Assembly (NCBI GenBank): GCA_949358305.1
Contig: OX442314.1
Span: 53,515,369 to 53,579,368 of the forward strand
DNA length: 64,000 nucleotides
Origin: Strigamia acuminata
Taxonomy: Eukaryota > Arthropoda > Chilopoda > Geophilomorpha > Linotaeniidae
Direction of reading: 5' to 3'
A program made the position numbers and the translations under genes. Positions 30,422 through 41,200 of this stretch are shown one piece after another. Position 1 is the stretch's first letter, and every line of letters starts with the position of its first letter. The notes beneath the pieces were generated by a model, which worked only from the letters and a program-made list of their open reading frames with translations, was not told the DNA's origin and ran no database searches.

Positions 30422-30802
30422 AAATAAAAGAAAATGTGATAACATGGAGCGGAGGCCTTGTAAAATAAAAAGATTTACTTACGAGAGCTGCTGCACATGT
30501 TGAAACGCGAAAATTTGGGCTAAGTCCAAACTTCGCAACGAATTGTCGCAGTCACCACTAACAGACGAGAAGTTATGACGTATCGGGCGACCACGTGACA
30601 ATGAAACCACGCGGTCGACCCCGTAGCGTCATTGCCAGCACGGCGGATCTCGCAAAATACGAGACGCGTTCGAGACCCACAATTCTCAGCGTCGATAGGC
30701 CCAGTTTCCGACTGTTTTTAACACGACGAGACGTGTTTTTGCTTCTCCCCCAAAGAGAAAGACAAAGACCTCTCAAACAAAACTTCATTTTCCTAAATTG
30801 AA

Positions 30803-30919
30803 ATGGCCGATCGACGCAACCCACGATTAGAGCCGAGCGCATCGTCGAGAGACGAGAGCGACGGCCTAATCGTAAATGCAGAAGACGATGAGAATTGGGA
30901 CGAACAACCGCCGTTGCAG
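30803..30919 (+). CDS. ORF3 exon 1 of Gypsy element 2
   Basis: 39 codons starting MADRRNPRLEPSASSRDESD, ending in an acidic EDDENWDEQPPLQ, followed by a donor CAG/GTAAAT in phase 0. Read unspliced, the frame stops two codons later. It joins in frame to the acceptor at 31480. A parallel exon with the same ENWD core occurs in element 3 at 53786-53872. Confidence 0.7.
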
Positions 30920-31479
30920 GTAAATTAGTGTGATTTCCCCAGAGAAATCACATAATTCTTTGAATCTGTTGCATCCAACCCAGATTGGAGCGTGACTTGT
31001 GACTGATATATTTCTTTCTGTTTTATTATTGATTTAAGGCTGGCTAAAAACCCGAGAGTGGACCCAGATTCACCTCGGAGTCAAGGCCGCCAAAAAACTA
31101 GAACAAAGGAAGTGTTCGCGGAATGGCGTCGTGGCAAACCAAAACCAAAACTAAAGGTTTTCTTTCTTTTAAAATTAAACATCGTAATAAATTAAAATAC
31201 GATTAGAGTTAAAATAAAAAGTTTAACGTAATATTAAGAATTTAACGATCGGTTTTGCCTGCGACCCCTTCCTAAAAAGCGGATCACCTGAGTTCAAAGG
31301 TAGTGTTGGATCAGCGCTACGACGGCGGAGATCATCGCAGAACTGCGAAACAAGAAAATAAGACCGACGGCCGCAACAAAAGAAAGGAGTTGCTGCCACC
31401 GTCGATCTTGAGCATATTTCTGATCCCCATCGTTAAACTGGGATTTATTATATTAATCTTGTGATCTAAAATTATTCAG
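30920..31479 (+). other. Intron of element 2 ORF3
   Basis: 560 bp bounded by GTAAAT and ATTATTCAG. Inside, about 31042-31160 has an open frame encoding LAKNPRVDPDSPRSQGRQKT and a basic tail ending KPKPKLK, between AG and GT dinucleotides. It is in phase with exon 2 but not with the CAG donor of exon 1, so it could be an alternative exon or chance. Confidence 0.5.
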
Positions 31480-34266
31480 GTCGACCCGCTAGAATCGTGG
31501 GACGCCCTGCCTTCGACGGTGTCAACCGCCAACAACATCTTTCGCGGAGCCCTGCCGATTTACCTGCGGCAGGCCTATCCTGCAGAGACCAGCGCCTGGA
31601 AAATCCGATTGATGTACTCCAGGACCCTCGAGGAAAAATTCGAGCGATCGAAAACGCTGGTCGAGTGCATGACGAAGGAGAGGAGGGAGCGAGTGGGGCC
31701 GCGGATCCCACCCGATGCGGATCCGCCGAGCCCCGTTTACTCCGGGTACCTGGAAGAGGCTTACCCAGGCACGGTGGCCGAGCTGCACACCTCCCACAGG
31801 TGGAGCGAGGCCCCGACCTTGGCAGCCCGCCAGAAAATAGTGGACGACGAGATCGAACGCTTAAAGCGCACCGAGACTCACGGAGTAACCCGAGTTCTCG
31901 AGAGAAACGGTTTCTCCCCCGAAGAAATCCGTAGATGGCTTCGCGACATCGAAGAAGACCATTTGACACCCAGATGGATACCACCGGCGGATTTTACGGC
32001 CACGCAGTCTGAGATGTGGCAGTTATACCACGCTGGTATCCTGGGAAGTCGCCGCCATCACAGAAGATCGAAGCGTCCGGCGGAGTCCGCCCCACGCGGA
32101 CCCGCACGAAGAAGACAGGCCGTCTCCCCAACAGAGGCCGGCCCGTCAACGAGTCGCGACTACCGCAGCCGCTCGAGCAGCTCCAGTTCCCGAACTCGAG
32201 TTGTCGTGCGCTCGGAGTGTCGCCGAGTAGTAACGCTCGAGCCTGCCTCGCCAGACGACGCGCGGGCTGAGCGAACGGTCGAATCTTCCGCCCACTGGGC
32301 TGCGAGGACCGAGACACACCAAGATCGAGGAAAGAAAAGATCCTCGTTGTTTATGGCGATTACCACACAGTCGTCAGATCAATCCTCGTCGCGACGAACC
32401 GTCTCAACACACCAGAGACCGGATTCCCCGACGGACGTCCCCCAGAGGACGGTCCAACAAAGATCCGTCGCAGCCAACACCAGGAGGAATCGGAAGCGTA
32501 AAGTACGACAGAAGACGCGTGCGCGGTCTCTGATCGCGAAAGGATTGGAGAAAGAGCGAGAGATGGCCGCCGCAAAAAGGTCCGAACCCCGAAGTCTCGG
32601 ATCCGCGGCTGGGCCGTCCAGGCTCCAGGCAGAGATTGATTTGGGAGAATTGACGGAAGAACAAATATCCCAAGAAGAGTCGGACAAGGATGGACCGGTC
32701 ACGAAACAAGATCTGGCCATGGCATTGAAGAACGCCTTCCGAGGATACGCGGCCAACCGGCCGTCGGGCTCAACACCGGCTGTGCCCACCGCGCTTGTGC
32801 CCCCACAGGTGCAATCGCGATGGCCGCCACTCCTCGAGGGTACAAACCCAGCAGTGACCACGTGGACCCCTCCCCGGATGATTCCGGTGGGAGATCCAAC
32901 TCCCAAACGGGTCAGATACGACGACCTACCAGGGATGGGCCGTCCACCGTCACCCCCGACGCCACGAGTGTACCATCCTCATCGCAACGCCGAGTGGTAC
33001 GCGCAGCGGGAGATGGACGCTCGATGCCGGCGTGAAGCGGCCTATCCCCCACTCAGCGAGCTGCAAGAATATCTGGCCGAATACGAGAACCCCGCGATTG
33101 CCGAGTTGGCCATACGACAGGCCGACGCCGCCCAAACCCACCACATCAATTGGGCGATCGAACAGATGCGGACGCTGTCACAACAATTCAGTGGCAATCC
33201 GGACCGCGCTCACCCCTGCCATCGGAGCGGTTTGAATTTGGCAGTGACGAACGTCATGGCCCAGCTGCTGTCCCTGGGCGTCTTCTTGGACAGTCGGCAG
33301 GCTATGGCGGCCTGGACAATCGTCGACCGTGAGGGAGTTCACCTTCCTCGGGCGTTGTACCAGGTATGGGCCGGATGGACTCCTGAGCCCGCCTCGCTGC
33401 GCTTCGACCTGGCCAGAAATACGGAAAACCCAGGCCTACAGTTTTCAAAGATGCGTTCGTTAGCATTCCGCTACCGGAACCCCGGAGTCCACCCTTCCTT
33501 GTTGCGAACAATTCGGGAGGTTCCGGAGATACCGGGAACGGCGGCGAGCCTTCCACAGGCCATCGAGACCGCCCCCCCAGAGGCGGCGGTCCAACCATAC
33601 ATACCGACCCCAAAGCCGGTATTCCCGAAGGAGAAGCGACACGCGAATCGACCCATATTGATTCCGAAGCGTTCCAAGCGAGGACCCCGAACTCCTCCGC
33701 TGCCCTCTCCTTCACCACCAGCGGCAGGGCTGGCCGCTCTCTCTGCAGAGCCGGCTACGCCACCGTTGGAGAGCCCAATGGAGATTCCGCTCCCACCATC
33801 GCCTCCGCCGCCCCCAGCAGCGCAGCTTTATTTGAGGCTGGGAGTGGAATACCCCTTCCTTCAGATGTCGGAGTTCACGCGACAACGCATCATTGACTCC
33901 GACGATCACGGCGAATCAATCCTCAAATGGCTAAACAGAGAAGCCCGATCCACCATGGACGCCGTCTTCCATCGCCGTATCCTACGGGCCCACAGGAAAC
34001 CCGGATCGAGCGCCGAGTCGCGAAGGATCCGACTCGTCCCCGATCGATTCCCCGCGTCTACCCGGATTTGGATCCATGAGCGTACGGGGTTGGTTGGCGA
34101 GCCAGCCGGCAGTCACCCGCAGTACTTCATCAACGAGCGACAAAATCCTGCGGATCTGACAACCTCTCTGCCCCCGGATTTACCACCGCCGCCACCGGCA
34201 GTGCCACCCGTGATCCTCCGCCCATGCAGAGGAGTGCTGCCGGCTCTTCGCAGAGGAGAGCGATGA
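31480..34266 (+). CDS. ORF3 exon 2 of Gypsy element 2, unknown protein in env position
   Basis: 928 codons from the acceptor, giving about 967 residues with exon 1. Unspliced, the frame opens only from a GTG at 31519. The N-terminal part is helical and charged (LYxRTLEEKFERSK-like; ERNGFSPEEIRRWLRDI). A basic/Ser-Arg stretch follows (SRDYRSRSSSSSSRTR; RKRKVRQKTRARSL), likely nucleic-acid binding or nuclear targeting. The C-terminal half contains blocks shared with element 3: MAAWTIVDREGVHLPRAL and FHRRILRAHR ... IWIHERTG, separated by Pro-rich linkers. No signal peptide, furin site or membrane segment is seen, so it is not a typical envelope. It ends 47 bp before the 3' LTR. Function unknown. 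Confidence 0.8.
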   Translation, partial: VDPLESWDALPSTVSTANNIFRGALPIYLRQAYPAETSAWKIRLMYSRTLEEKFERSKTLVECMTKERRERVGPRIPPDADPPSPVYSGYLEEAYPGTVAELHTSHRWSEAPTLAARQKIVDDEIERLKRTETHGVTRVLERNGFSPEEIRRWLRDIEEDHLTPRWIPPADFTATQSEMWQLYHAGILGSRRHHRRSKRPAESAPRGPARRRQAVSPTEAGPSTSRDYRSRSSSSSSRTRVVVRSECRRVVTLEPASPDDARAERTVESSAHWAARTETHQDRGKKRSSLFMAITTQSSDQSSSRRTVSTHQRPDSPTDVPQRTVQQRSVAANTRRNRKRKVRQKTRARSLIAKGLEKEREMAAAKRSEPRSLGSAAGPSRLQAEIDLGELTEEQISQEESDKDGPVTKQDLAMALKNAFRGYAANRPSGSTPAVPTALVPPQVQSRWPPLLEGTNPAVTTWTPPRMIPVGDPTPKRVRYDDLPGMGRPPSPPTPRVYHPHRNAEWYAQREMDARCRREAAYPPLSELQEYLAEYENPAIAELAIRQADAAQTHHINWAIEQMRTLSQQFSGNPDRAHPCHRSGLNLAVTNVMAQLLSLGVFLDSRQAMAAWTIVDREGVHLPRALYQVWAGWTPEPASLRFDLARNTENPGLQFSKMRSLAFRYRNPGVHPSLLRTIREVPEIPGTAASLPQAIETAPPEAAVQPYIPTPKPVFPKEKRHANRPILIPKRSKRGPRTPPLPSPSPPAAGLAALSAEPATPPLESPMEIPLPPSPPPPPAAQLYLRLGVEYPFLQMSEFTRQRIIDSDDHGESILKWLNREARSTMDAVFHRRILRAHRKPGSSAESRRIRLVPDRFPASTRIWIHERTGLVGEPAGSHPQYFINERQNPADLTTSLPPDLPPPPPAVPPVILRPCRGVLPALRRGER

Positions 34267-34301
34267 GAAAATTGAGATCGCTCCGATCCGAGATCGAAGC
34301 T

Positions 34302-34313
34302 GGAGGAGGGACG
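34302..34313 (+). promoter_or_regulatory. Polypurine tract of Gypsy element 2
   Basis: GGAGGAGGGACG directly before the 3' LTR; the expected second-strand priming site. Confidence 0.7.
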
Positions 34314-35133
34314 TGTGGTGACCCAGTTGGATAGGTGTCCCCCCAGGGCGGATACTTGTCCTATGAGTCACTATGATTAAAGAGTCGTTCCCCCCCGAGT
34401 TGGCTCCACCTCCCCATGGCAGGTGTGTGCCCCGAGGGGGAGGAAGCGGCTGGTGGTCAGCCCCCATTGGTTGATCGCCGGCCCTTCACCCCACTGCATA
34501 AAAGGCTGTGTTTCCCGCCTAAAGACAGAACTTACACAAACGACACCAAGAACACAGCAACTACCTCACCGTCAGGCCAACTTCAACTACAAGTTAGGAT
34601 TGATCGAGGATCGCTGAGTAAAGTGCAAACTGTAACTCTCACGAAGTCACTTGCGAGCTATTCCTGCGAAAGCACGAGAATAGCCCTTGTGAAATCACCC
34701 AGAATAATCGCCCAGACGATTATTCGCCGAAGTAAGTGTCCGAGTGCTTTGTAGGGAACCCCAAAGTTCCTAGACGAGGCCTCTGCGACGCTAAACAAAC
34801 CCTAGACAACAGGCACGGATAGAAGACTCGAAAGAGCATTCCACCGCGTCCGTGAAGACGAATCCGTGACGAATTAACGACAACTCGAGACGCCGCCTTT
34901 GTTCCGCCGACCACGCGGAATCGACGACGCCATCTTGAGAAATCCTTTGTTCGACGCTGACCACGTCGACTCTAGAATTATTACTGAGTGTATTTTAAAG
35001 GCATAAAGCCTGGTGAATAAATTACCTGTTTATTTACATACATTTGGTATTCATTTGGGTATTTACATAATTGATCACAGGTAAAGTATTACACGTTAGC
35101 GCTATTTAAACCTATACCAAGTAGGACGCGACA
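34314..35133 (+). repeat. 3' LTR of Gypsy element 2
   Basis: 820 bp, identical to the 5' LTR; followed by target duplication AAAG. Confidence 0.97.
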
Positions 35134-35137
35134 AAAG

Positions 35138-35746
35138 AACTAAAACATTTGTAAGTAAATTCATGTATAAAATTAACCACCAATTTCCTTGTTGATGAAT
35201 CAAGTATTAGAATACAGTATATGGAATTAATGTAACAAATTATATGAATTAAATTTACACTCATTCAATTGAATGCAGTCTTACAGTACACATACAAAAC
35301 GAGTGAAGTTTGAAAGAAAAGGCATATTTTTTATTAACTTGCCGTCAACCTAACCGGCCTAAAAATGGGGCACGAAAAACTTCGGTGAGGAATGGAACAT
35401 TTTAACACCCAAAAAAATTGAATTAAGATTGTGTTCACACCGCAATAAAACCGCTTCGAACCTGATCAACGTTAGCAAGCAAATAACTGAATCCGATGCC
35501 AAACAATTCGAGCGATAAATGACCGAATTCCTATCGTGTTTGAGCTGACGAAGCGTGCAGACTGGAGACCGACATTAACAAAACTCGAAATGAATCATGG
35601 GATAAGTGTTGGGCGCTGATTGGTTGTATTCAACGCGTCATCACTTCTTAATACAGTGAACATTGATCGACAAAGTGCTGAGTGTGATCTTGGACTAATG
35701 GTCCAAGTGTGATAAAACCCGACGAAACAACAAATAAAAACGAAAA
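35138..35746. other. Non-coding stretch downstream of the CPSF2-like gene
   Basis: No ORF or recognisable exon on the minus strand that could supply the missing C-terminus of the CPSF2-like protein. No known repeat recognised. Confidence 0.5.
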
Positions 35747-37378
35747 TCATTCTGAAACAAACCAATTAATCGAACAAATCGTGTCCCACCTCGTATCATC
35801 CCATCCCCGAACGTTAACCACTCTATGAGCTTCAACCGAGGAAACAACTCTTCTATTAGACTCGCCATCCGATCTCCCCTCGAAATTCACAAACTCCACG
35901 CAACAATTTATCTCCAACACCTCTTGCGATCGCACGCATTTCCTCGGCACGTGCAACGTCTCTTCAACCTCCTCCTCCTCCTCTTCCGACAATCGTTCCG
36001 TTTCGCACTGATTAAAGTCCAGAAACAAAAAATCGCCAGCATTCACATTCTCTCCGTAATCATCGCATCCGACTGAACCTTTCTCCTCAAACGGGAACGC
36101 AACAGCAAAACTTTTCACCGAAACATCTTCCAATTTATCGTCACTAATCTTTATTGAATTCCCAGCACTCTTTTTACCCTTTTTAATTACTAAATCCTTA
36201 TCCAATTCGCGCGATTTAATCTCCACCCTTTTTCTCACCTCTAGAGAAATGCATTTTAACTCTGGACAATCGATGAGACGCCTCGCCAAACTCCCCGGAC
36301 ACGTCCGAGTGGTCAACACGACGGCGTTCCTCCGATCGGAGCACCAATCCCTGAATACATCGCGCGAAAATCCACTTTCCATGTCCGGACTCGTCGCCAA
36401 GACGACCTTCGGCCCGGGCACTCGCTCCAACTCCGCCACGCTGTGACAAAACTTGACGTGTTTGAACGCGAACGGGTTGTCGAACGACCTCACGAACTCG
36501 CGATTCATTTCGTCCGACATCCACTCGAGTTGGCACTTGGCAAACTCAAACGCGTTGAACCCGACGTTGCTCAGCAGCACCAAAGAGTAACCCAGAAGCC
36601 GATACTTCTGCCACTGCCGATCCAAGACGCACGCCAGCTCCAAAACGCGTCCGGACGCGTCTACGGGCAGCAAAACGTTACCCCCGCCCTCCAAAATGCG
36701 TCGAACGCGATCCATCAGTTTCTCTTCGCGCATACTTCGATCCAACTTCGCGCAATTCGAATCCGAAACGTCGGAGATCAACAACGACGGTCGGCGGATC
36801 GTCGCCATCGCGCCGCCGTTCAAATGTCGTTCATCCTCGTGGTTGCAGTCGACGGCGTAAATGAAAACCTCTTCGTTTCTGACGATCTTCCAAATCGCAC
36901 CTCCGACCATGTGTCCGGCCCTGAGCGCCGAAATGGACATCCCGAGCCCCTTTCCCTGTAAATTGACGGTTTGATTGTAGTGTAATTGGTTGACGAGGTC
37001 GAACGCCGCGTCCACGTCGTCCAGCGTGAAGAGATCGAAGTCCTCGGTGTTGTCGCGCGACTGGAACACGTCGTACATGGCCATTTGGCCCATTTTGTAG
37101 ACGGCGCACGTGGCGAACACGGGGCAGGAAAGCCCGAGTTTGCCCACCGCGTAGGGCAAGGCGCCCAAGTGGTAGATGTCGGGGTGGGTGAGCAGAACGG
37201 CGTCGATGGAGTCGATTTGTTCGCGAAGTTCGTTGATGAAATGCGGGTTAAAGTTCTCGTCCCAGCCGCAGTCGAGAAGGAAGCGGAACTCGTCCACTTT
37301 GAGGACGTAACAGTGTGGTTTTTCGTCGGCGGCGCGACAGAGTTCGTGGAATTCAATGACGGGTTCCATTTGATGCAA
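35747..37378 (-). CDS. CPSF2 (CPSF100)-like protein, C-terminally short
   Basis: 543 residues without introns. It matches cleavage and polyadenylation specificity factor subunit 2, the inactive metallo-beta-lactamase/beta-CASP partner of CPSF73 in pre-mRNA 3' processing. Recognisable segments: VDEFRFLLDCGWDE, LLTHPDIYHLGALPYAVGKL, YKMGQMAMYD, NTEDFDLFTLDDVDAAFD, AGHMVGGAIWKI, QLEWMSDEM and FEGRSDGES. The zinc motif HxHxDH is replaced by THPDIYH, as expected for the inactive subunit. Family members have about 750-780 residues; here similarity ends near residue 522 (VVNVRG) and about 20 unrelated residues precede the stop, so the last third is missing. The ORF is otherwise intact. It may be a retrocopy or truncated paralogue, possibly still expressed. 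Start could be 37378 or the Met three codons on. Confidence 0.85.
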   Translation of the reverse strand: MHQMEPVIEFHELCRAADEKPHCYVLKVDEFRFLLDCGWDENFNPHFINELREQIDSIDAVLLTHPDIYHLGALPYAVGKLGLSCPVFATCAVYKMGQMAMYDVFQSRDNTEDFDLFTLDDVDAAFDLVNQLHYNQTVNLQGKGLGMSISALRAGHMVGGAIWKIVRNEEVFIYAVDCNHEDERHLNGGAMATIRRPSLLISDVSDSNCAKLDRSMREEKLMDRVRRILEGGGNVLLPVDASGRVLELACVLDRQWQKYRLLGYSLVLLSNVGFNAFEFAKCQLEWMSDEMNREFVRSFDNPFAFKHVKFCHSVAELERVPGPKVVLATSPDMESGFSRDVFRDWCSDRRNAVVLTTRTCPGSLARRLIDCPELKCISLEVRKRVEIKSRELDKDLVIKKGKKSAGNSIKISDDKLEDVSVKSFAVAFPFEEKGSVGCDDYGENVNAGDFLFLDFNQCETERLSEEEEEEVEETLHVPRKCVRSQEVLEINCCVEFVNFEGRSDGESNRRVVSSVEAHRVVNVRGWDDTRWDTICSINWFVSE

Positions 37379-37429
37379 TTTTGAAGTGCTTGTTTTTTGT
37401 GTTTGTGTGTTTATTATATACTAGTCGAA

Positions 37430-37489
37430 GTGCACGTTGTGATTACGTATGCCCACTTAAACGGTGCACGTTGTGGTTACGTATGCCCA
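37430..37489. promoter_or_regulatory. Duplicated TTACGTATGCCCA element upstream of the CPSF2-like gene
   Basis: Two 26 bp copies (37430-37455, 37464-37489; period 34), each GTGCACGTTGTG then R-TTACGTATGCCCA, lie about 50-110 bp upstream of the ATG. A TATA-like tract lies between them and the start. Their position suggests promoter elements (TTACGTA resembles a bZIP site). Confidence 0.45.
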
Positions 37490-37857
37490 AACGTTCGCTA
37501 TACGTGGTTTCAATAACTTCAACATGCAATTAAATAAAACATTTATTTCGATTATCTAACAAATTAAAATCTGCATTTTGTACTAGAAATCTGTATAAAT
37601 AAATTCAATGAGTACTGTAAAATAATAAATAATTATTAAATCTAATACAATTCACATTATTATTATATAAAATTGCTTCCAATTTTCGATTATTGTTGCC
37701 ATAGTTATTTCAATCCAGTAACTTGACAAGAACAAAGGAACAATCAACAAAAAGTAACATCAATATTGCTTGCACAGTCCTCTGCGTCTGTGATCAGGTA
37801 AGTGTTCTCAATTTTATTCCTCTTTTACTAAGATTTTTGCCTTTTTGAATTGAAAAC

Positions 37858-38036
37858 TGTTGGAATGTTTTATACGTCATCTCGGCATGATGTTTTGTAT
37901 TGGACCACCCACTGGTCACTCCCTTTCCCCTTCACCCTTCACTTCCTGTCCTACTAGAATAAACGCTAGTCGCAGCACAAGTTGCTCTGCGACCTAAAAT
38001 ATATATATCTACATAAATCTAACTCATCCACCATCA
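37858..38036 (+). repeat. 5' LTR of Copia element
   Basis: 179 bp, TGTTGGAATG ... ATCCACCATCA, identical to the 3' copy. Contains AATAAA near 37960 and ATATATATATCT near 38000. Confidence 0.97.
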
Positions 38037-38049
38037 GGTTATGGGTCCA
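38037..38049 (+). promoter_or_regulatory. Copia primer site, internal initiator tRNA-Met type
   Basis: GGTTATGGGTCCA, immediately after the LTR, is complementary to the anticodon stem-loop of initiator tRNA-Met (TGGGCCCATAACC) with one G-U-tolerant mismatch. Drosophila copia uses this half-tRNA primer rather than a tRNA 3' end. Confidence 0.8.
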
Positions 38050-38256
38050 ACACCTGCATACACTACGCAACAGTGAGTTACGAACATTTTTCCCGAAAAA
38101 TCGCAAAAATACATCAAAAATCGAAAAGTCAAGCCGTGAACGAGCGACCACGTGTACACCCGAGCCGAGAAAGTGCATCAAGCCACATCAAGCCGTGTAA
38201 CCACAAAACGCAATTCAGTGCCAGGCAAATATTTTTGAACTTTTGAAAAACGAAAA

Positions 38257-41200
38257 ATGGAATCTGTTCGAGGTTTTAAAGTAGAAAAACTCGGTGAGGA
38301 CAATTATGAATCTTGGAAAACTGAGATGAAAAACGTGTTAATTTGCAACAAACTTTGGGCGTACGTGTGCAAACGTACAGTCAAACCGGAGGCCACGGAG
38401 GAAGCCCCAAATACCACGGCAGTGAACGAATGGCTAGAGAAAGACGAAATCGCTCTCGCAACCATTGGATTGGGCATAAACCGCACGCACCAAGGCGCCA
38501 TCAGCTCAGCCACAACGTCCGCCGAGGCTTGGGACAAGTTGGAAGCATTCTTTCAACCGAAGGGCCCGCACCGAAAAATGTTTTTGTTCAAAAAGTTAAT
38601 CAACATGAGAAAATCCGACGACGAGACGATGAATGCTCATTTGAACAATTTCGATGAAACAGCACAGAATTTAAAACAGACCGGTAGTACGCTCGACGAT
38701 GATTTGTTGGTGATTTTGCTAATGGACACGCTTCCCGACACGTTCGCATTGTTCCGCTCATCAATTAAAATGAGAGAAACGTTACCCGACCTCGCCGCAG
38801 TAAAAATAAAATTGCTGCAAGAAGACGAGGACTTACGTAAAAACGAAAAGGCGCCGCAAAATGCTTTGGCCGCCAAAACTTTTGCCAAAAACAACAACCA
38901 TCCATTTAAATTTAAAGGAAAATGTAATAAATGCGGTTTGGTGGGACATTTGGCAAAAGACTGCCGTAGGAAGAGGCCAGGCCACGCAGGCAAATCGAAC
39001 AACACTGACAAGACGGTCGACGCCGTAGCACTTACCGCGACCGTCGTATCAACGTATCAAATCGTAGACGAAAATGTAATGCCGACTGAACGCGACGAAA
39101 AAGTGACGCCGACTGAACGTGACGTAACAATCGCAACAACAATTGATCAACCCGAATTAGCAAATTATGCCGTCGCATACCAAAGTAATCATGCAATAAA
39201 TAATATCGAATGGTGTCTTGACAGCGGCGCATCGCGCCACATGTGCAAAAATCGCGAAATGTTTTCCAGTCTAAATGAAACGATGAAGGGAACAATTCGA
39301 ACCGCTTCCAAGACGTACGTAAAAAGCGAAGGACTTGGAAAAATACACCTCGATATGGACGATTACGACAAACCAATTGTTTTGGAGAACGTCATGTTTG
39401 CACCCGATTTGAGCGGAAATTTGATGTCGGTACCACGCATCACAAGCCAGGGCGCTGAAGTAATTTTTACTGAGAAAACCGCAACAATCAGCAAGAAGGG
39501 AAAAACAGTCATGAAGGCGGAGCGACGAGGCGACATGTTCATCGTACGAACGAAACCACTGCAGATTGCAAACGTCGCCACTGGAAAAATCAGCCTAAAC
39601 TCGAAAACATGGCACCATCGTTTTGGACATTTGAATTTGGGCGCTTTGCAACAACTAAGAAAATACGAAATGGTAAATGGACTGAAATTCGATACTGCAA
39701 ACGAAACATTTGACTGCGAGATTTGTGCAAAGGGAAAAATTCACCGAAGCTCACACCCATCGTCGTCAACACGCGCGGACGACGTGCTCGACTTGATCCA
39801 CTCCGACATTTGCGGACCAATGCCGACCACGTCACTTGGAGGGGCCAAATATTTCGCCACGTTCATCGATGACAAATCCCGCTACACCGAAGTCGCAATT
39901 TTGAAAGAAAGAGGCGAAATTTTCCGAGCATTTCAAAACTTCAAGCGAAGAGTCGAACTCGAAACCGGACGAAAAATTAAGAAAATTCGCAGCGACAATG
40001 CCAAGGAATACGTCAGCGCCACGTTCACCAAATTTTTGGAAGAAGAAGGGATTCGTCGTCAACTCTCGGTCGAGTACACACCAAAACAAAATGGCGTTTC
40101 TGAGCGCATGAACCGCACGCTGTGTGAAATGGCAAGATGCATGATGATAGAATCGAATCTGCCGCCACCCCTTTGGGCCGAAATTATTGACAGCGCTGTT
40201 TTCATCAGAAATCGATGCCCGACCAAGTCATTAGAAAACCAAACACCATTTGAAGTATGGCACGGCAAGAAGCCATTTATTGGTTTCTTGAGAAGACTGG
40301 GCAGCAAAGCCATCGTGTTGCAGCAGGGACCTGGAAAGGGAAAATTTGAGGCCAAAGGAACCGAATTGACATTAATAGGCTATTCAGCTGAATCAAAAGC
40401 ATACAAACTTTATGATGCTGCCCGACGAAGAGTCGTGAAAAGCTGCCACGTCAAAATTTTCGAGTCAACCGATGCCATCTCAAATAATGGCGAAAAATCA
40501 TTTGCTGATCCATTTTTTATTTTTCCTAGTTTTGACGAACCCGAAAGCCCGCCGCCTGACGCCATTACTGCGCGCAACAATGACAACGAAGTTGAAACAG
40601 AAGGAGAAATCGATGTCGATGAAGCCGACGCGCAAATTCCGATTGAAAATCAACCTGCTGAAACCAAACGAGGCCCGGGACGTCCAAGACTCGTAAGGAC
40701 CGGAAAACCGGGGCGCCCGTCGAAGCAATACAACTTAATCCGAACACACGACATTGAACCCGCCAACGAAAATCAAGAAACCGCATTCGACCCGAACGAG
40801 GATCACGCAAATTTCGTTTGCGGCTCACTCCCATCAGACCCCATCACCGTCGAAGAAGCGATGTCCAGAGACGATCGAAATGAATGGCGCGAAGCCATGC
40901 AAAACGAAATCGACGCGCTGAAGGAGATGGGAACGTGGATACTTGTCGACAAACCCAAAAATCGAAAAGTGATTTTTTCACGTTGGGTTTTCCGCATCAA
41001 ACGGGACAAGCAAGGCAACATAGACCGCTACAAGGGACGATTGGTTGCCAAGGGTTTTATGCAAAAAGAAGGAGTGGACTTCAACGAAACCTACGCCCCT
41101 GTGGTTCGATACAACTCCATTCGCACTCTCATCGCGTATGCAGTCGAGAAGGGATGGCTAATCCACCAAATGGACGTCGTTGCCGCCTACATTCAGGGCG

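Larger units (their letters stand above)
22264..35133 (+). mobile_element. Complete Gypsy-type LTR retrotransposon 2
   Basis: 12,870 bp, flanked by the 4 bp target duplication AAAG (22260-22263, 35134-35137). It has two identical 820 bp LTRs, a tRNA-Pro-like primer site, gag, pol in the -1 frame, a spliced third ORF and a polypurine tract. Every coding region is open. Identical LTRs mean a very recent insertion, and the element may still be active. Confidence 0.97.

Noticed and set aside
31519-34266. ORF3 as a retroviral-type envelope
   Set aside because: No signal peptide, hydrophobic fusion segment, transmembrane anchor or cleavage site; the protein is basic and Pro/Ser-rich.
36443-37384. 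Plus-strand and alternate-frame ORFs over the CPSF2-like gene
   Set aside because: Composition-driven shadows; only the 543-codon minus frame has homology.
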